Shown piece after piece: positions 24,388 through 32,053 of a stretch of DNA of 32,053 bases. Below the pieces are notes generated by a model. The model did not search any database. It had not been told where the DNA came from and saw only the letters and a list, made by a program, of their open reading frames with translations. The DNA comes from Flavobacteriales bacterium (GTDB lineage: Bacteria > Bacteroidota > Bacteroidia > Flavobacteriales_D > Sanyastnellaceae), in the NCBI GenBank assembly GCA_020437755.1, contig JAGQVX010000027.1:1-32053 (forward strand), written 5' to 3'. The position numbers and the translations under genes are program-made. The stretch's first letter is position 1, and each line of letters starts with the position of its first letter.

Positions 24388-24412
24388 CAAACTTATGGCT
24401 TTTGAGCGGGCA
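24388..24412 (-). promoter_or_regulatory. priA promoter, probably leaderless
   Basis: On the minus strand TAAGTTTG (24388-24395) matches TAnnTTTG exactly and ends 4 nt before the priA ATG; a TTG lies 17 nt further upstream. The -33 region overlaps a copy of the 15-base sequence also found after the SRP gene, and a CGGGCA/TGCCCG dyad (24407-24412 and 24435-24440) spans it. Confidence 0.6.
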
Positions 24413-24423
24413 CAAGGCCAAAT
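24409..24423. repeat. 15-base repeat shared with the SRP downstream region
   Basis: GGCACAAGGCCAAAT is identical to 3166-3180. It sits in the 86-nt gap between the metalloprotease stop and the priA start, overlapping the priA -33 region. Confidence 0.4.
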
Positions 24424-24469
24424 ATTTTTTCACCTGCCCGTAGGAAAATCTCAAATTTCGCAAAGCTGA

Positions 24470-27400
24470 TCAGTTGCCACAGATGGTTCCAAAAGACCCC
24501 AGAAAGCCGAGCAATTCCTGTGTATCCACCTCGTCATCACCATTGGTGTCGAGCAAGCATTGACTGGTACAGCCGATATTTCCGAGCAGCACCAGCAGGT
24601 CAACGGAATTTACCACGCCGTCGAAGTTGTAGTCACCCTGACACGTGGTTTCGGTTTGGGAAATCTGTCCGTCGCAATTGACATCCAGTCCGTCACCTTG
24701 TCCAGGAGCATTGGGGTAAACATCCGCATTAAAATCGTCACAATCTCCACCCTGAGATACAAAACCGGGCGATTGAACACAATCCTGAATAATGGTGATG
24801 TCATCGCCATAGCCATCTTGATCCTGGTCGAAGTACCACATGGACGGCTCCGCGGCATTTACACTCAAAATCTCGCTACTCCATGCGCACCCATTGTCAT
24901 CGAAAATCTCAACAATAAAATCCATGGCACATACATCCATATGGTACGCTCCGGTATCGAGCCAGATGCCCTCTGTGTCTGCCAGTCCGGTGATGTAATA
25001 CTGTTGTATCGTGCCACCGGTGGGATAAATATCAATGATACCGGTACATTCGCCATCACATGCTGCATCAGTAACAAGGATGGTAGCATCGAGCGGGTCG
25101 GGAGAATCAATCTCCAAAAACAAGGTATCCTGATTACAGCCCAAGTCATCGTTGAAGGTGATGTAATGTGATCCGGCACTCAGCGAATCGATGAGCACTT
25201 CGGAATTGGGTTGCTGACCATCTACGGACCAGGAGATGGAACCAAATCCCCCCACAGTGGACAAATTCACCGTGGCATTATCCAGACCGTGACACGTAGG
25301 CATTTGGATTTCTGTGGTCGCGCTAATAGGCAGGGCTTCGATGATCTGAATATTTTCCGAAACCGCACAGGAATCATTCAGAATGGCCATAATCTCGTGT
25401 GCTCCCGGATCGACAGCCTCAAAAAACGGACTAGCCGAGGCTTCACCGTCAAGCGAGAACCAGAGGTCGGGATCCATGGAGTTGGTAGTAAGCTCGACTT
25501 GGGCCTGATTGCCTTCGCACAATGCCGCTGGAGCGCTAACCTGGGTAATGGCCAGGACGGTCACCTTAAACTCGGTTCGCTCACTCAGGCATCCATCCTG
25601 TGACAATTCAGCATAGAACGATGTGGTTTCTTCCAGCGGACCGGTATTCCAGGTAGCGCCGGTGCCGAGAAATTCGCCCTCTGAATCTTCATCATACCAA
25701 CTTATGGTGAACAATGTGGGAGCGGTTTCAATAGTCAATTCCTGACCTTCACACACCGTATAGTGAGGTTCCTCAATGGTCCAGAACTGATTGGCATGAA
25801 CACCATCGTCGGCCACGAAGCAAACCTCATTATTAAAGGTGAAAAAATCGGTAGGCCATGAACTGGTGCTCAGGTTGATATCAGCCAGGGGATATGTGGT
25901 CTCAGGAGTACCTTCACTACGCCAAATTTCAAGGTTATTCACCCCAATTGAAGCGCGGAAATACATGTGGTCATTCTCACACCAGATCTCATCCACCCCT
26001 CCATATCCTTCCTGAGTGAAATCATAAGCCACCTGAAGCGTGTTGGACATTGGATTATACCGGAATAAATCGGGATGTGTACCAGTGAGTGGTGAGGCTC
26101 CGAAATACACTTTTCCTCCACATAAGGTAAAAGACACCGGCTGTGAGTTGCCCGACGGATTGATATCCTCAATCATCAAAGTTCCTTCGGCGGTCCCGTC
26201 TGACACCCACGGTTCATATCCATTCAGCCCATCATTGGCCGAAAAGTAAAGTTTGTTTCCCAACGCCACCGCATTGGCAATATTGGCACTGCCCGACGGA
26301 TTGATTTCTGTAACCAGAGAGGCATTGCCCTCTGCATCGGTCTTCCACAATTCACTGCCATTGACACCGTCATCGGCAATAAAATAAACGTGAGAACCTA
26401 TTGCCGCGAGGATACTCGCTCCGGAACCATTCGCCGGATTGACATCCACAAGCGGATAGGTGCCCGTTTCAGTACCATCGGTTCGCCACAATTCGGAATT
26501 GCCGGGTGTATCCTGTGCCGTGAAAATCAGCAAACTGCCCAGTTGGGTGAATCTGAAATCTGTGTAGCCACTGGTTGAGGGGAGATCGGTAATTTTCTGC
26601 GTGCCGGCCGAGGACCCGTCGGTATACCAGAGCTCGGTATAGCTTCCCTCGTGACTCATGGCAAAAACAGCACCTCCATTGAAAGGCGTCATGCGGTAGT
26701 TGCTAAAGGCGTAGTCGGCTTCATCAAAATACATGATTTCGGCCGTTCCTTCCGGGGTTCCGTCACTCACCCACAAGGCCGATCCACTGTTCCAATCATT
26801 AAGGCCCAGGATCAGTTGGTCGTTGAGGGAAATCATATCGGTTATCGTTGTTCCACCGTCCAGGTTGAGTGCAGCTATTTGGTATTCACCAAATGGCTCA
26901 CTTCCGAAGGCCCACAATTCGTTATTTCCCAAAACGACATACACCAATGTATCGGTTGGAATAATATGCTGGTACCACACGAAGCCCCCGACTCCTCCAT
27001 CTCCGCCCTGTCCGCCTGAGCTCGTGAAGGCAGTGGTACGAACCGCCGTTGATGCCAAAACACCCACTGCAGGAATAACATCTACTGTTACCTTTACCTT
27101 ATCGGTTTCACAACCGTCAAGCATACTTACGTAGTAACTGGTGGTTTCCTCCAGGTATTCCGTGGTAAATGAGGAACCAATATCCATAGGTTCGTCGTCG
27201 TTCGCATGTTCATACCACAGCACATCTCCAGTAGGATTGGTGACCACAAGAGTTGCCGATTCTTCCCGGCAAACGGATACGTTGCTTGTTAGAGGTAAAG
27301 GCAGCAAACAACAGTTGAATTCGTATCCCACTGCAACATCATGCATTCGCTCGCATTGCATGGGCGAAAAATGATCGGGGCAATGTGAATAGGTATATGA

Positions 27401-28078
27401 CATCAGGTTGTGCGTATTGGGGGTGTAAAAATCCCCGTTGGCGTCGGTGAGGGTGCCTGTGTACACGCACGATGAATTGATATAGTTCAGCAAGTTCGGG
27501 TCGGCCGGGGTATCGCAAAAATGGTCACCCGCAGTTTCACAATTACTCCCATCAACCAATTCATTGGTGGTGCCGTTGTTGGTGTACCCATGCGTATGCG
27601 GAAGTCCCAGAGCATGACCAACTTCATGCGCCAATATTTCATCAAAAGGACGGTTGCAATTGGGGTTGATGGTTATGTTGGGACCGTAGCCATAGTTCAC
27701 ACCACACCCATTGTAGGAGGTGGCCACGTTGACGTTTAGAACGTTGTTGATGGTGCTATAACCGTCGCCATTTTCGTAGTAAAACACCTCTTCACTGCAC
27801 ATTTCCAGCACAATATCTGCCGCAGCGTACCAGCTATTGCATTCAGCAATGGCATTGGTAATAGCGGTAGTGGAAAGCACCGGATTACCGCCATACGTTT
27901 CTACGTGAAAAGCAATGGGAACATACACCACATCGTCGCGGTTGGGATTGGCTTGTCCGCGGTGTTCCAATTGATCGAAATAGGCCTTATGAGACAGATT
28001 GAATTCTGTTTCGCACTGACTCCACCCACCCATCGCGAAGGCAAGCGTAAAAAATATGAGGCCCAGTCTTCGAATCAA
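24470..28078 (-). CDS. Large secreted M43-type metalloprotease, multidomain
   Basis: About 1202 residues. The N-terminal signal peptide reads IRRLGLIFFTLAFAMGGWSQ. The peptidase domain (about 50-265) has the zinc motif HEVGHALGLPH (H151, E152, H155, H161) and a later Met-turn (NLMSYT), as in the pappalysin/cytophagalysin family M43. Then come an Ig-like region and six repeats of about 50 residues with LWxTDGTxxGT motifs (about 385-745), which could form a propeller. A second Ig-like segment, two SprB-like repeats (about 925-1060), a metal-binding DCDD...NCDG motif (about 1110-1137) and a dockerin-like pair of calcium loops (DYNFDGVVN, DTNGDDEVD) at the end complete it. Unlike the other secreted proteins here, no type A T9SS sorting domain is visible. 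Start: TTG 28078 gives the signal peptide directly and follows a -7 box; a TTG at 28144 lies upstream of that box. Confidence 0.87.
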   Translation of the reverse strand: MIRRLGLIFFTLAFAMGGWSQCETEFNLSHKAYFDQLEHRGQANPNRDDVVYVPIAFHVETYGGNPVLSTTAITNAIAECNSWYAAADIVLEMCSEEVFYYENGDGYSTINNVLNVNVATSYNGCGVNYGYGPNITINPNCNRPFDEILAHEVGHALGLPHTHGYTNNGTTNELVDGSNCETAGDHFCDTPADPNLLNYINSSCVYTGTLTDANGDFYTPNTHNLMSYTYSHCPDHFSPMQCERMHDVAVGYEFNCCLLPLPLTSNVSVCREESATLVVTNPTGDVLWYEHANDDEPMDIGSSFTTEYLEETTSYYVSMLDGCETDKVKVTVDVIPAVGVLASTAVRTTAFTSSGGQGGDGGVGGFVWYQHIIPTDTLVYVVLGNNELWAFGSEPFGEYQIAALNLDGGTTITDMISLNDQLILGLNDWNSGSALWVSDGTPEGTAEIMYFDEADYAFSNYRMTPFNGGAVFAMSHEGSYTELWYTDGSSAGTQKITDLPSTSGYTDFRFTQLGSLLIFTAQDTPGNSELWRTDGTETGTYPLVDVNPANGSGASILAAIGSHVYFIADDGVNGSELWKTDAEGNASLVTEINPSGSANIANAVALGNKLYFSANDGLNGYEPWVSDGTAEGTLMIEDINPSGNSQPVSFTLCGGKVYFGASPLTGTHPDLFRYNPMSNTLQVAYDFTQEGYGGVDEIWCENDHMYFRASIGVNNLEIWRSEGTPETTYPLADINLSTSSWPTDFFTFNNEVCFVADDGVHANQFWTIEEPHYTVCEGQELTIETAPTLFTISWYDEDSEGEFLGTGATWNTGPLEETTSFYAELSQDGCLSERTEFKVTVLAITQVSAPAALCEGNQAQVELTTNSMDPDLWFSLDGEASASPFFEAVDPGAHEIMAILNDSCAVSENIQIIEALPISATTEIQMPTCHGLDNATVNLSTVGGFGSISWSVDGQQPNSEVLIDSLSAGSHYITFNDDLGCNQDTLFLEIDSPDPLDATILVTDAACDGECTGIIDIYPTGGTIQQYYITGLADTEGIWLDTGAYHMDVCAMDFIVEIFDDNGCAWSSEILSVNAAEPSMWYFDQDQDGYGDDITIIQDCVQSPGFVSQGGDCDDFNADVYPNAPGQGDGLDVNCDGQISQTETTCQGDYNFDGVVNSVDLLVLLGNIGCTSQCLLDTNGDDEVDTQELLGFLGSFGTICGN

Positions 28079-28097
28079 TTGCCTGAATTTGAACTGG

Positions 28098-28105
28098 TAA
28101 AGATA
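28098..28105 (-). promoter_or_regulatory. -7-like element of the metalloprotease gene
   Basis: TATCTTTA on the minus strand differs from TAnnTTTG by one base and ends 19 nt before the TTG at 28078. It supports that start over the TTG at 28144. No clear -33 element was seen. Confidence 0.4.
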
Positions 28106-28187
28106 GCCAATTGCCCGCACAACTCCCTGTACGAACGAATCCAATTGGTCTTGTTGCAGCCTGGAAATTCAGGAGATTCCAACGTAA

Positions 28188-28262
28188 GGCCATTCGGCAA
28201 ATGGCAAATGCGTGTCATGCACTCCAGGCATATACCGCCCGGTTAACATTTGCCGGATGGCA
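28188..28262. repeat. Imperfect inverted repeat between the two giant genes
   Basis: GCCATTCGGCAAATG at 28189-28203 faces CATTTGCCGGATGGC at 28247-28261; 14 of 15 bases can pair, with a 43-nt loop. Each arm itself resembles the CATTTGGC...GCCA dyads found elsewhere in the window but with G and C exchanged in both halves of the stem (TTTGCC...GGC). It lies downstream of the HYR-like gene terminator and upstream of the metalloprotease promoter. Confidence 0.5.
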
Positions 28263-28306
28263 TACTTGTATCATCAACGTACCGGGAAGATCCCAAACGG
28301 ACCTCC

Positions 28307-28336
28307 AAAAAAAAAGTCGCCCTTTCGAGCGACTTT
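28307..28336 (-). terminator. Rho-independent terminator of the HYR-like gene
   Basis: On the minus strand an 8-bp stem, AAAGTCGC pairing with GCGACTTT (28329-28336 and 28313-28320), has an 8-nt loop and is followed by an unbroken T-run (A-run 28307-28315 on the plus strand). It begins 24 nt after the TAG stop of the giant gene. This is the clearest intrinsic terminator in the window. Confidence 0.88.
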
Positions 28337-28359
28337 CCCATTTTTCATTCACTAGATTA

Positions 28360-31300
28360 CTATCGGTTAACGACAATCTTTTGCGTCTTCATTCCCGACA
28401 TTGAACTCAATGTGGCAATGTAGATACCGCTATGCAGCGACTCGGCGTCCAGAACGATGTCGTATGGAATTCCATTGGTGACATTTCCGCTGAACAACGT
28501 CTTGATTTGGTTGCCGTATGCATCGGTAAGTGTGAGCGTGAGGTAATTGCGCGTGTTGGACATGAACTTGATCACAACCACATCATCAGAAGGGTTAGGA
28601 CCTACGAATGTGAAGTCGAAATCCACGTCTTCAGCGAGCATCATCGAAACAACGTCGCCAGGCACGTAGTTGATTCCGTCGAGGTCTTCGAAAGTGATGA
28701 GTTGTGACGCACAAGTCATGTTGCCTGAGCAATCTTCGGCACACCAGGTGCGCTCGATCCAGTAATCGGGGCAGCACTCCAGATCAAACGCGAAATCACC
28801 GGCACCATTCACTTCAATAGGCTCTCCGCCGTCAACTACCAGACTACCTTCGTAGAAGAACCAACCGCCTCCGCCATAGTTGGCGTTTACGTTGTTGGCT
28901 GCAATTCCAACCTGGAATCCATAGTAGTAGTTGGAAGGAGCGTGTGACATGGTAATGCTCGATCCGGCATAATCTCCAAATCCAGCCAATGACGCGTCTG
29001 AAGACATGACATAGTACCACCAATCCAGGTAGTTGTCACCGGCGAGGTTCCAATCATCTTTGTATGAGGTTGGGAAATCCTGAGTTGACCAGTTGTCCCA
29101 ATCCATTCCATTCTCCAACCAGATATCCACGTCGAAACCGGCGTTAGGGTTAGTATAGCTCACTACCTGTCCGGTAATATGCGCAGAGCCATCGGGATAG
29201 CTCAGGAAGTCGCCCAAGGTGAAGTGATAATACATATCTATATCGCCCTCCTGTGGTTGGAACAGCATACCCCAATCATAGGTGTAGAAATCGCTCTCAG
29301 GATTCACAATGTGGCAGTCCTGATCTGCTTCAGGATCGGGAAGGTCACCAAAGAATTCTTCGGTGTACATTACTTCTACATCATCGCAGTTATCGGTAGC
29401 GGTAACCTCCGGAGCTGCAGGCACTTCATCCTGGCAGTCCAAAACGAGATTGTCAGGAACATCAAACAGCACCGGTGCGGTTTGGTCATAAACGGAGATG
29501 CTGTAGCTCATCGTGGCCTGATTGCCACATTCATCAGTAGCAGTGCAGGTTACAATGGCCGAGTAGTTTCCACAATCATCTTCGCTGAGGTAATTCGTAG
29601 TGCAAACCACAACCACCTCGCCGCAATTGTCGGAAGCGGTAGGGGTAATCACCGGAACTTCATCGGCGCATTCAACCGATATGTCATCGATCATCGAATC
29701 CCAAACAGGTGCCTGGTCATCGTAGTAATTCACAACAGACTGCGCCGTTGAAGCATTGCCGCATTCGTCGGTGGCGGTCCAGGTAGTAATCACTGCGTAA
29801 GACTGAGGGCAATCGCCTTCTTCAGTAGTCATACTGCTGGTAATCGTAACCATGCCGCAGTTGTCTGTTGCCTCGGCCATAACGTCTTCCGCAATACCAT
29901 CGCAACTCACATACTGCATGTCAGGCACGTAGGTAAATTCAGGTGCCGTTGTATCATCGTATACCGCTTCAAACGAAGCAGAGCTTGCGTTTCCACAATT
30001 GTCCGTAGCGGTCCAGGTGTACACATCCGTCCAACTTTGCGGACAATCGCCCGGGATCGTTTCCATGACCATGGTGACAACAGGCATTTCGTCGCAGTTG
30101 TCGGAAACCATAATTTCCGGAAGTTGAACCTCCTGATCACATTCATAGTCAGCTCCGTATGAAGACAGCTCGATTATCGGTGCTGTAATATCAACTACTG
30201 TAATGGTCCAGTTGACTGTGGTTTCGTTTCCACACGCGTCGGTTGCCGTACAGATGTGGTTGACCATATAGCCGCAATCCAGGTTGGTAATATTCTCCGA
30301 ACACATTACTTCCAGCTCATCATCACAGTTGTCACTGAATGACGCCGTTTCTTGCGGAAGTGGCAGGTCACATTCGATAGTAGCATCTGCAGGGACATAG
30401 TCGGCTGTTGGAGCTATTTCGTCGGTGAGCATGATGATTTGCTGTGCATAGGAAGCGTTGCCACATTCATCGGTAGCCGTATAGTCACGGATTATGGATC
30501 CCATACAACCTCCTGACACCATAGTATCTTCGAAGGTGATGGTCACCTCTCCACAATTGTCGGTAGCTGTAACATAGATTCCCATATAATCATCGCATGG
30601 ACGATCAATGGCAATTTCATACGGATCAAATACCGGAGCCGTGGTATCCTGTACATGGATGGTTTGGCACATGGTACTTGAATTATCACAATCATCGGTA
30701 GCGGTCCAGCATCGGATGATGTCGTATTGCTGAGGACATTCACCTTGTTCTACTTCTTCGCTGTATTCAATTATGAAATCCGAACAGTTGTCGGTTGCCG
30801 TAGCATCTTCGTAGATGATTTCCTGGTCACATTCGTATGTAGCATCAGCTGGAACATATGTAAACACAGGGGCATCGGTATCTATCACGGTTATCACTTG
30901 CTGTGCACATGTTTGATTGCCGCAGTCATCTGAAGCACACCACGTGTGAATGATTTGCCAGCCACATGCAAGGTCAACCATTTCTTCGCTGTGTTCAACT
31001 TCTACCAATTCATCGCAATTGTCCGAAGCAGTAACCACCGCTAATACTTGATCATCATTACAATTCACGGTCTCGTCTTGAGGAACGCCTGCAAGCACAG
31101 GAGCGGTAGTGTCAACTACGGCGATGATTTGAACATCGCTTGCAGTATTTCCACACGCATCGGTTGCAGAGTATGTGCGCGTAATGGTGTATTCCTGAGG
31201 GCAATCACCTTCGGTAATCACGTCATTGTATACCACTTCAACAGTTGAACAATTGTCTTCTACTGTGTAGTCTGCACCCGGAACTTCTTCATCACATTCA

Positions 31301-32052
31301 ATGGTCATATCCGGACCAGCAACCAGGATTGGAGCCGTAGTATCCACAACGGTAATCATTTGCTCGTCGCTGGTTGTATTTCCACAGGCATCGGTAGCAG
31401 TGTAGGTGCGGGTGAGTACATATTCAGCCGGGCAGCTACCTTGAAGAACTTCCTCGGTTACCTCCACGGTTACTTCCGAACAGTTATCTCCGGTTTCATA
31501 GCAAGGTGCCGGTACTTCTTCGTCGCATTCCATGATAACATCGTCACACACTTCCAACCATGGAGCAGTAGTATCTTGAACAGTGATTACCTGGTAATCA
31601 ACCGATACATTACCACATGCATCTGTTGCAGTGTAGGTGCGAGTCATTACATATTCTGCAGGACAGTCACCTTGCTCTGTTTGTGCGGTTACTACCACTT
31701 CCACTTCTGAGCAGTTGTCTGATACGGTATAATCTGGTGCCGGTACTGGCTGATCACACTCGATGGTTACATCATCAGCTGCTGCCAATACTGGTGCGGT
31801 GGTGTCTACCACAGTGATCACCTGAGTATCGGTTGATACGTTGCCGCATGCATCTGTTGCTGTATACGTGCGTGTCATTACGTATTCTGCAGGACATTCT
31901 CCATCAACAACTACTGCTGATACCTCTACTACCGGATTCTCATCGCAGTTGTCAGATACTGTGTAGTCTGGTGCTGGTACTTCCATATCACACTCGATAG
32001 TCATATCGGCTGCTGCCTCCAATACCGGTGCGGTGGTGTCTACTACATATAC
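28360..32052 (-). CDS. Giant HYR-like repeat protein with T9SS sorting domain (3' part)
   Basis: The frame is open to the edge of the window, so the N-terminus is missing; TTG at 32022 is not a real start. The visible 1230 residues hold about twelve tandem units of roughly 75 residues. Each has the pattern DTTAPVL, IECD, SDNC, a CP/CG pair, TATDACGN and ITVVD, typical of HYR-like Ig-fold repeats of secreted Bacteroidota proteins. Each unit carries conserved cysteines, probably disulfide-bonded, and many acidic residues. The last unit is interrupted by about 190 residues of different sequence (nt about 28776-29350), after which its second half resumes (YWIERTWCAEDCSGN). The end is a type A T9SS sorting domain (GPNPSDDVVVIKF...SGIYIATL). 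No catalytic motif is seen. A structural or adhesive surface role is likely; the product is exported through T9SS. A strong terminator follows the TAG stop. Confidence 0.9.
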   Translation of the reverse strand, partial: VYVVDTTAPVLEAAADMTIECDMEVPAPDYTVSDNCDENPVVEVSAVVVDGECPAEYVMTRTYTATDACGNVSTDTQVITVVDTTAPVLAAADDVTIECDQPVPAPDYTVSDNCSEVEVVVTAQTEQGDCPAEYVMTRTYTATDACGNVSVDYQVITVQDTTAPWLEVCDDVIMECDEEVPAPCYETGDNCSEVTVEVTEEVLQGSCPAEYVLTRTYTATDACGNTTSDEQMITVVDTTAPILVAGPDMTIECDEEVPGADYTVEDNCSTVEVVYNDVITEGDCPQEYTITRTYSATDACGNTASDVQIIAVVDTTAPVLAGVPQDETVNCNDDQVLAVVTASDNCDELVEVEHSEEMVDLACGWQIIHTWCASDDCGNQTCAQQVITVIDTDAPVFTYVPADATYECDQEIIYEDATATDNCSDFIIEYSEEVEQGECPQQYDIIRCWTATDDCDNSSTMCQTIHVQDTTAPVFDPYEIAIDRPCDDYMGIYVTATDNCGEVTITFEDTMVSGGCMGSIIRDYTATDECGNASYAQQIIMLTDEIAPTADYVPADATIECDLPLPQETASFSDNCDDELEVMCSENITNLDCGYMVNHICTATDACGNETTVNWTITVVDITAPIIELSSYGADYECDQEVQLPEIMVSDNCDEMPVVTMVMETIPGDCPQSWTDVYTWTATDNCGNASSASFEAVYDDTTAPEFTYVPDMQYVSCDGIAEDVMAEATDNCGMVTITSSMTTEEGDCPQSYAVITTWTATDECGNASTAQSVVNYYDDQAPVWDSMIDDISVECADEVPVITPTASDNCGEVVVVCTTNYLSEDDCGNYSAIVTCTATDECGNQATMSYSISVYDQTAPVLFDVPDNLVLDCQDEVPAAPEVTATDNCDDVEVMYTEEFFGDLPDPEADQDCHIVNPESDFYTYDWGMLFQPQEGDIDMYYHFTLGDFLSYPDGSAHITGQVVSYTNPNAGFDVDIWLENGMDWDNWSTQDFPTSYKDDWNLAGDNYLDWWYYVMSSDASLAGFGDYAGSSITMSHAPSNYYYGFQVGIAANNVNANYGGGGWFFYEGSLVVDGGEPIEVNGAGDFAFDLECCPDYWIERTWCAEDCSGNMTCASQLITFEDLDGINYVPGDVVSMMLAEDVDFDFTFVGPNPSDDVVVIKFMSNTRNYLTLTLTDAYGNQIKTLFSGNVTNGIPYDIVLDAESLHSGIYIATLSSMSGMKTQKIVVNR
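29351..32052 (-). repeat. Tandem array of about 12 HYR-like coding repeats
   Basis: Units of about 225-235 nt follow each other without spacers and are marked by recurring codons for TDACGN and DTTAP. The units nearest the window edge (about 31100-32052) are alike even at the DNA level: the stretch coding for CPAEYVMTRTYTATDACGN is almost unchanged in three of them. Units nearer the gene's 3' end have diverged strongly. The array continues past the window. Confidence 0.85.
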
Positions 32053-32053
32053 G

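Noticed and set aside
24560-25171. 203-codon frame opposite the metalloprotease gene
   Set aside because: Low-complexity shadow of the repeat-rich coding strand, without promoter or domain.
29351-32052. CRISPR-like or satellite repeat array
   Set aside because: The periodic sequence codes for HYR-like protein repeats of about 75 residues in one continuous frame; unit length and absence of unique spacers exclude CRISPR.

Overview
The window looks like a chromosomal segment of a member of the Bacteroidota, most likely Flavobacteriales. The evidence is type IX secretion (T9SS) C-terminal sorting domains on several very large secreted proteins; families found mainly in this phylum (DUF4199, DUF4294, DUF4476, DUF5686, HYR-like and SprB-like repeats); and promoters of the Bacteroidota type (TAnnTTTG near -7, often with TTG near -33) in front of many genes. 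No phage, plasmid, transposase, CRISPR or tRNA was seen. Both ends of the window cut through genes.

Layout. 1-1445: 3' end of a secreted T9SS protein with cysteine-rich repeats. 1483-2969 (minus): a polyprenyl-phosphate-type glycosyltransferase and a DUF4199 membrane protein in one operon. 3050-3145: the SRP (4.5S-type) RNA gene with its own promoter. 3361-5575: a biotin carboxylase, then a DUF4294 protein. 5661-8894: a membrane adenylate cyclase whose periplasmic part is a two-component-regulator-type propeller. 8914-11224 (minus): a DUF4476 protein and a polysaccharide flippase. 11486-15446: a tight operon serC-serA-DUF1015-YggS (serine synthesis and PLP homeostasis). 15537-18107: a DUF5686 outer-membrane protein interrupted by one in-frame TAG. 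18159-20663: a secreted alpha/beta hydrolase with a T9SS tail. 20703-21849: a MarR-type regulator followed by a Dps ferritin. 21909-24383 (minus): priA. 24470-28078 (minus): a very large secreted M43-type metalloprotease. 28360 to the window end (minus): a giant HYR-like repeat protein, cut by the window edge.

How the parts relate. Housekeeping genes (SRP RNA, accC, serCA, priA) alternate with cell-surface and secreted proteins. Two regulatory hypotheses stand out. First, marR and dps share a nearly identical 14-bp sequence in their promoters, and the MarR protein has a CxC motif at its DNA-binding domain, suggesting a small redox-responsive circuit. Second, the propeller-cyclase would turn an external signal into cAMP, and a 16-bp palindrome sits at its promoter. 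A family of short TTTGGC/GCCA dyads occurs in several intergenic gaps and is explained by none of the genes. No single clearly new multi-gene system could be demonstrated; the best leads are in the findings.
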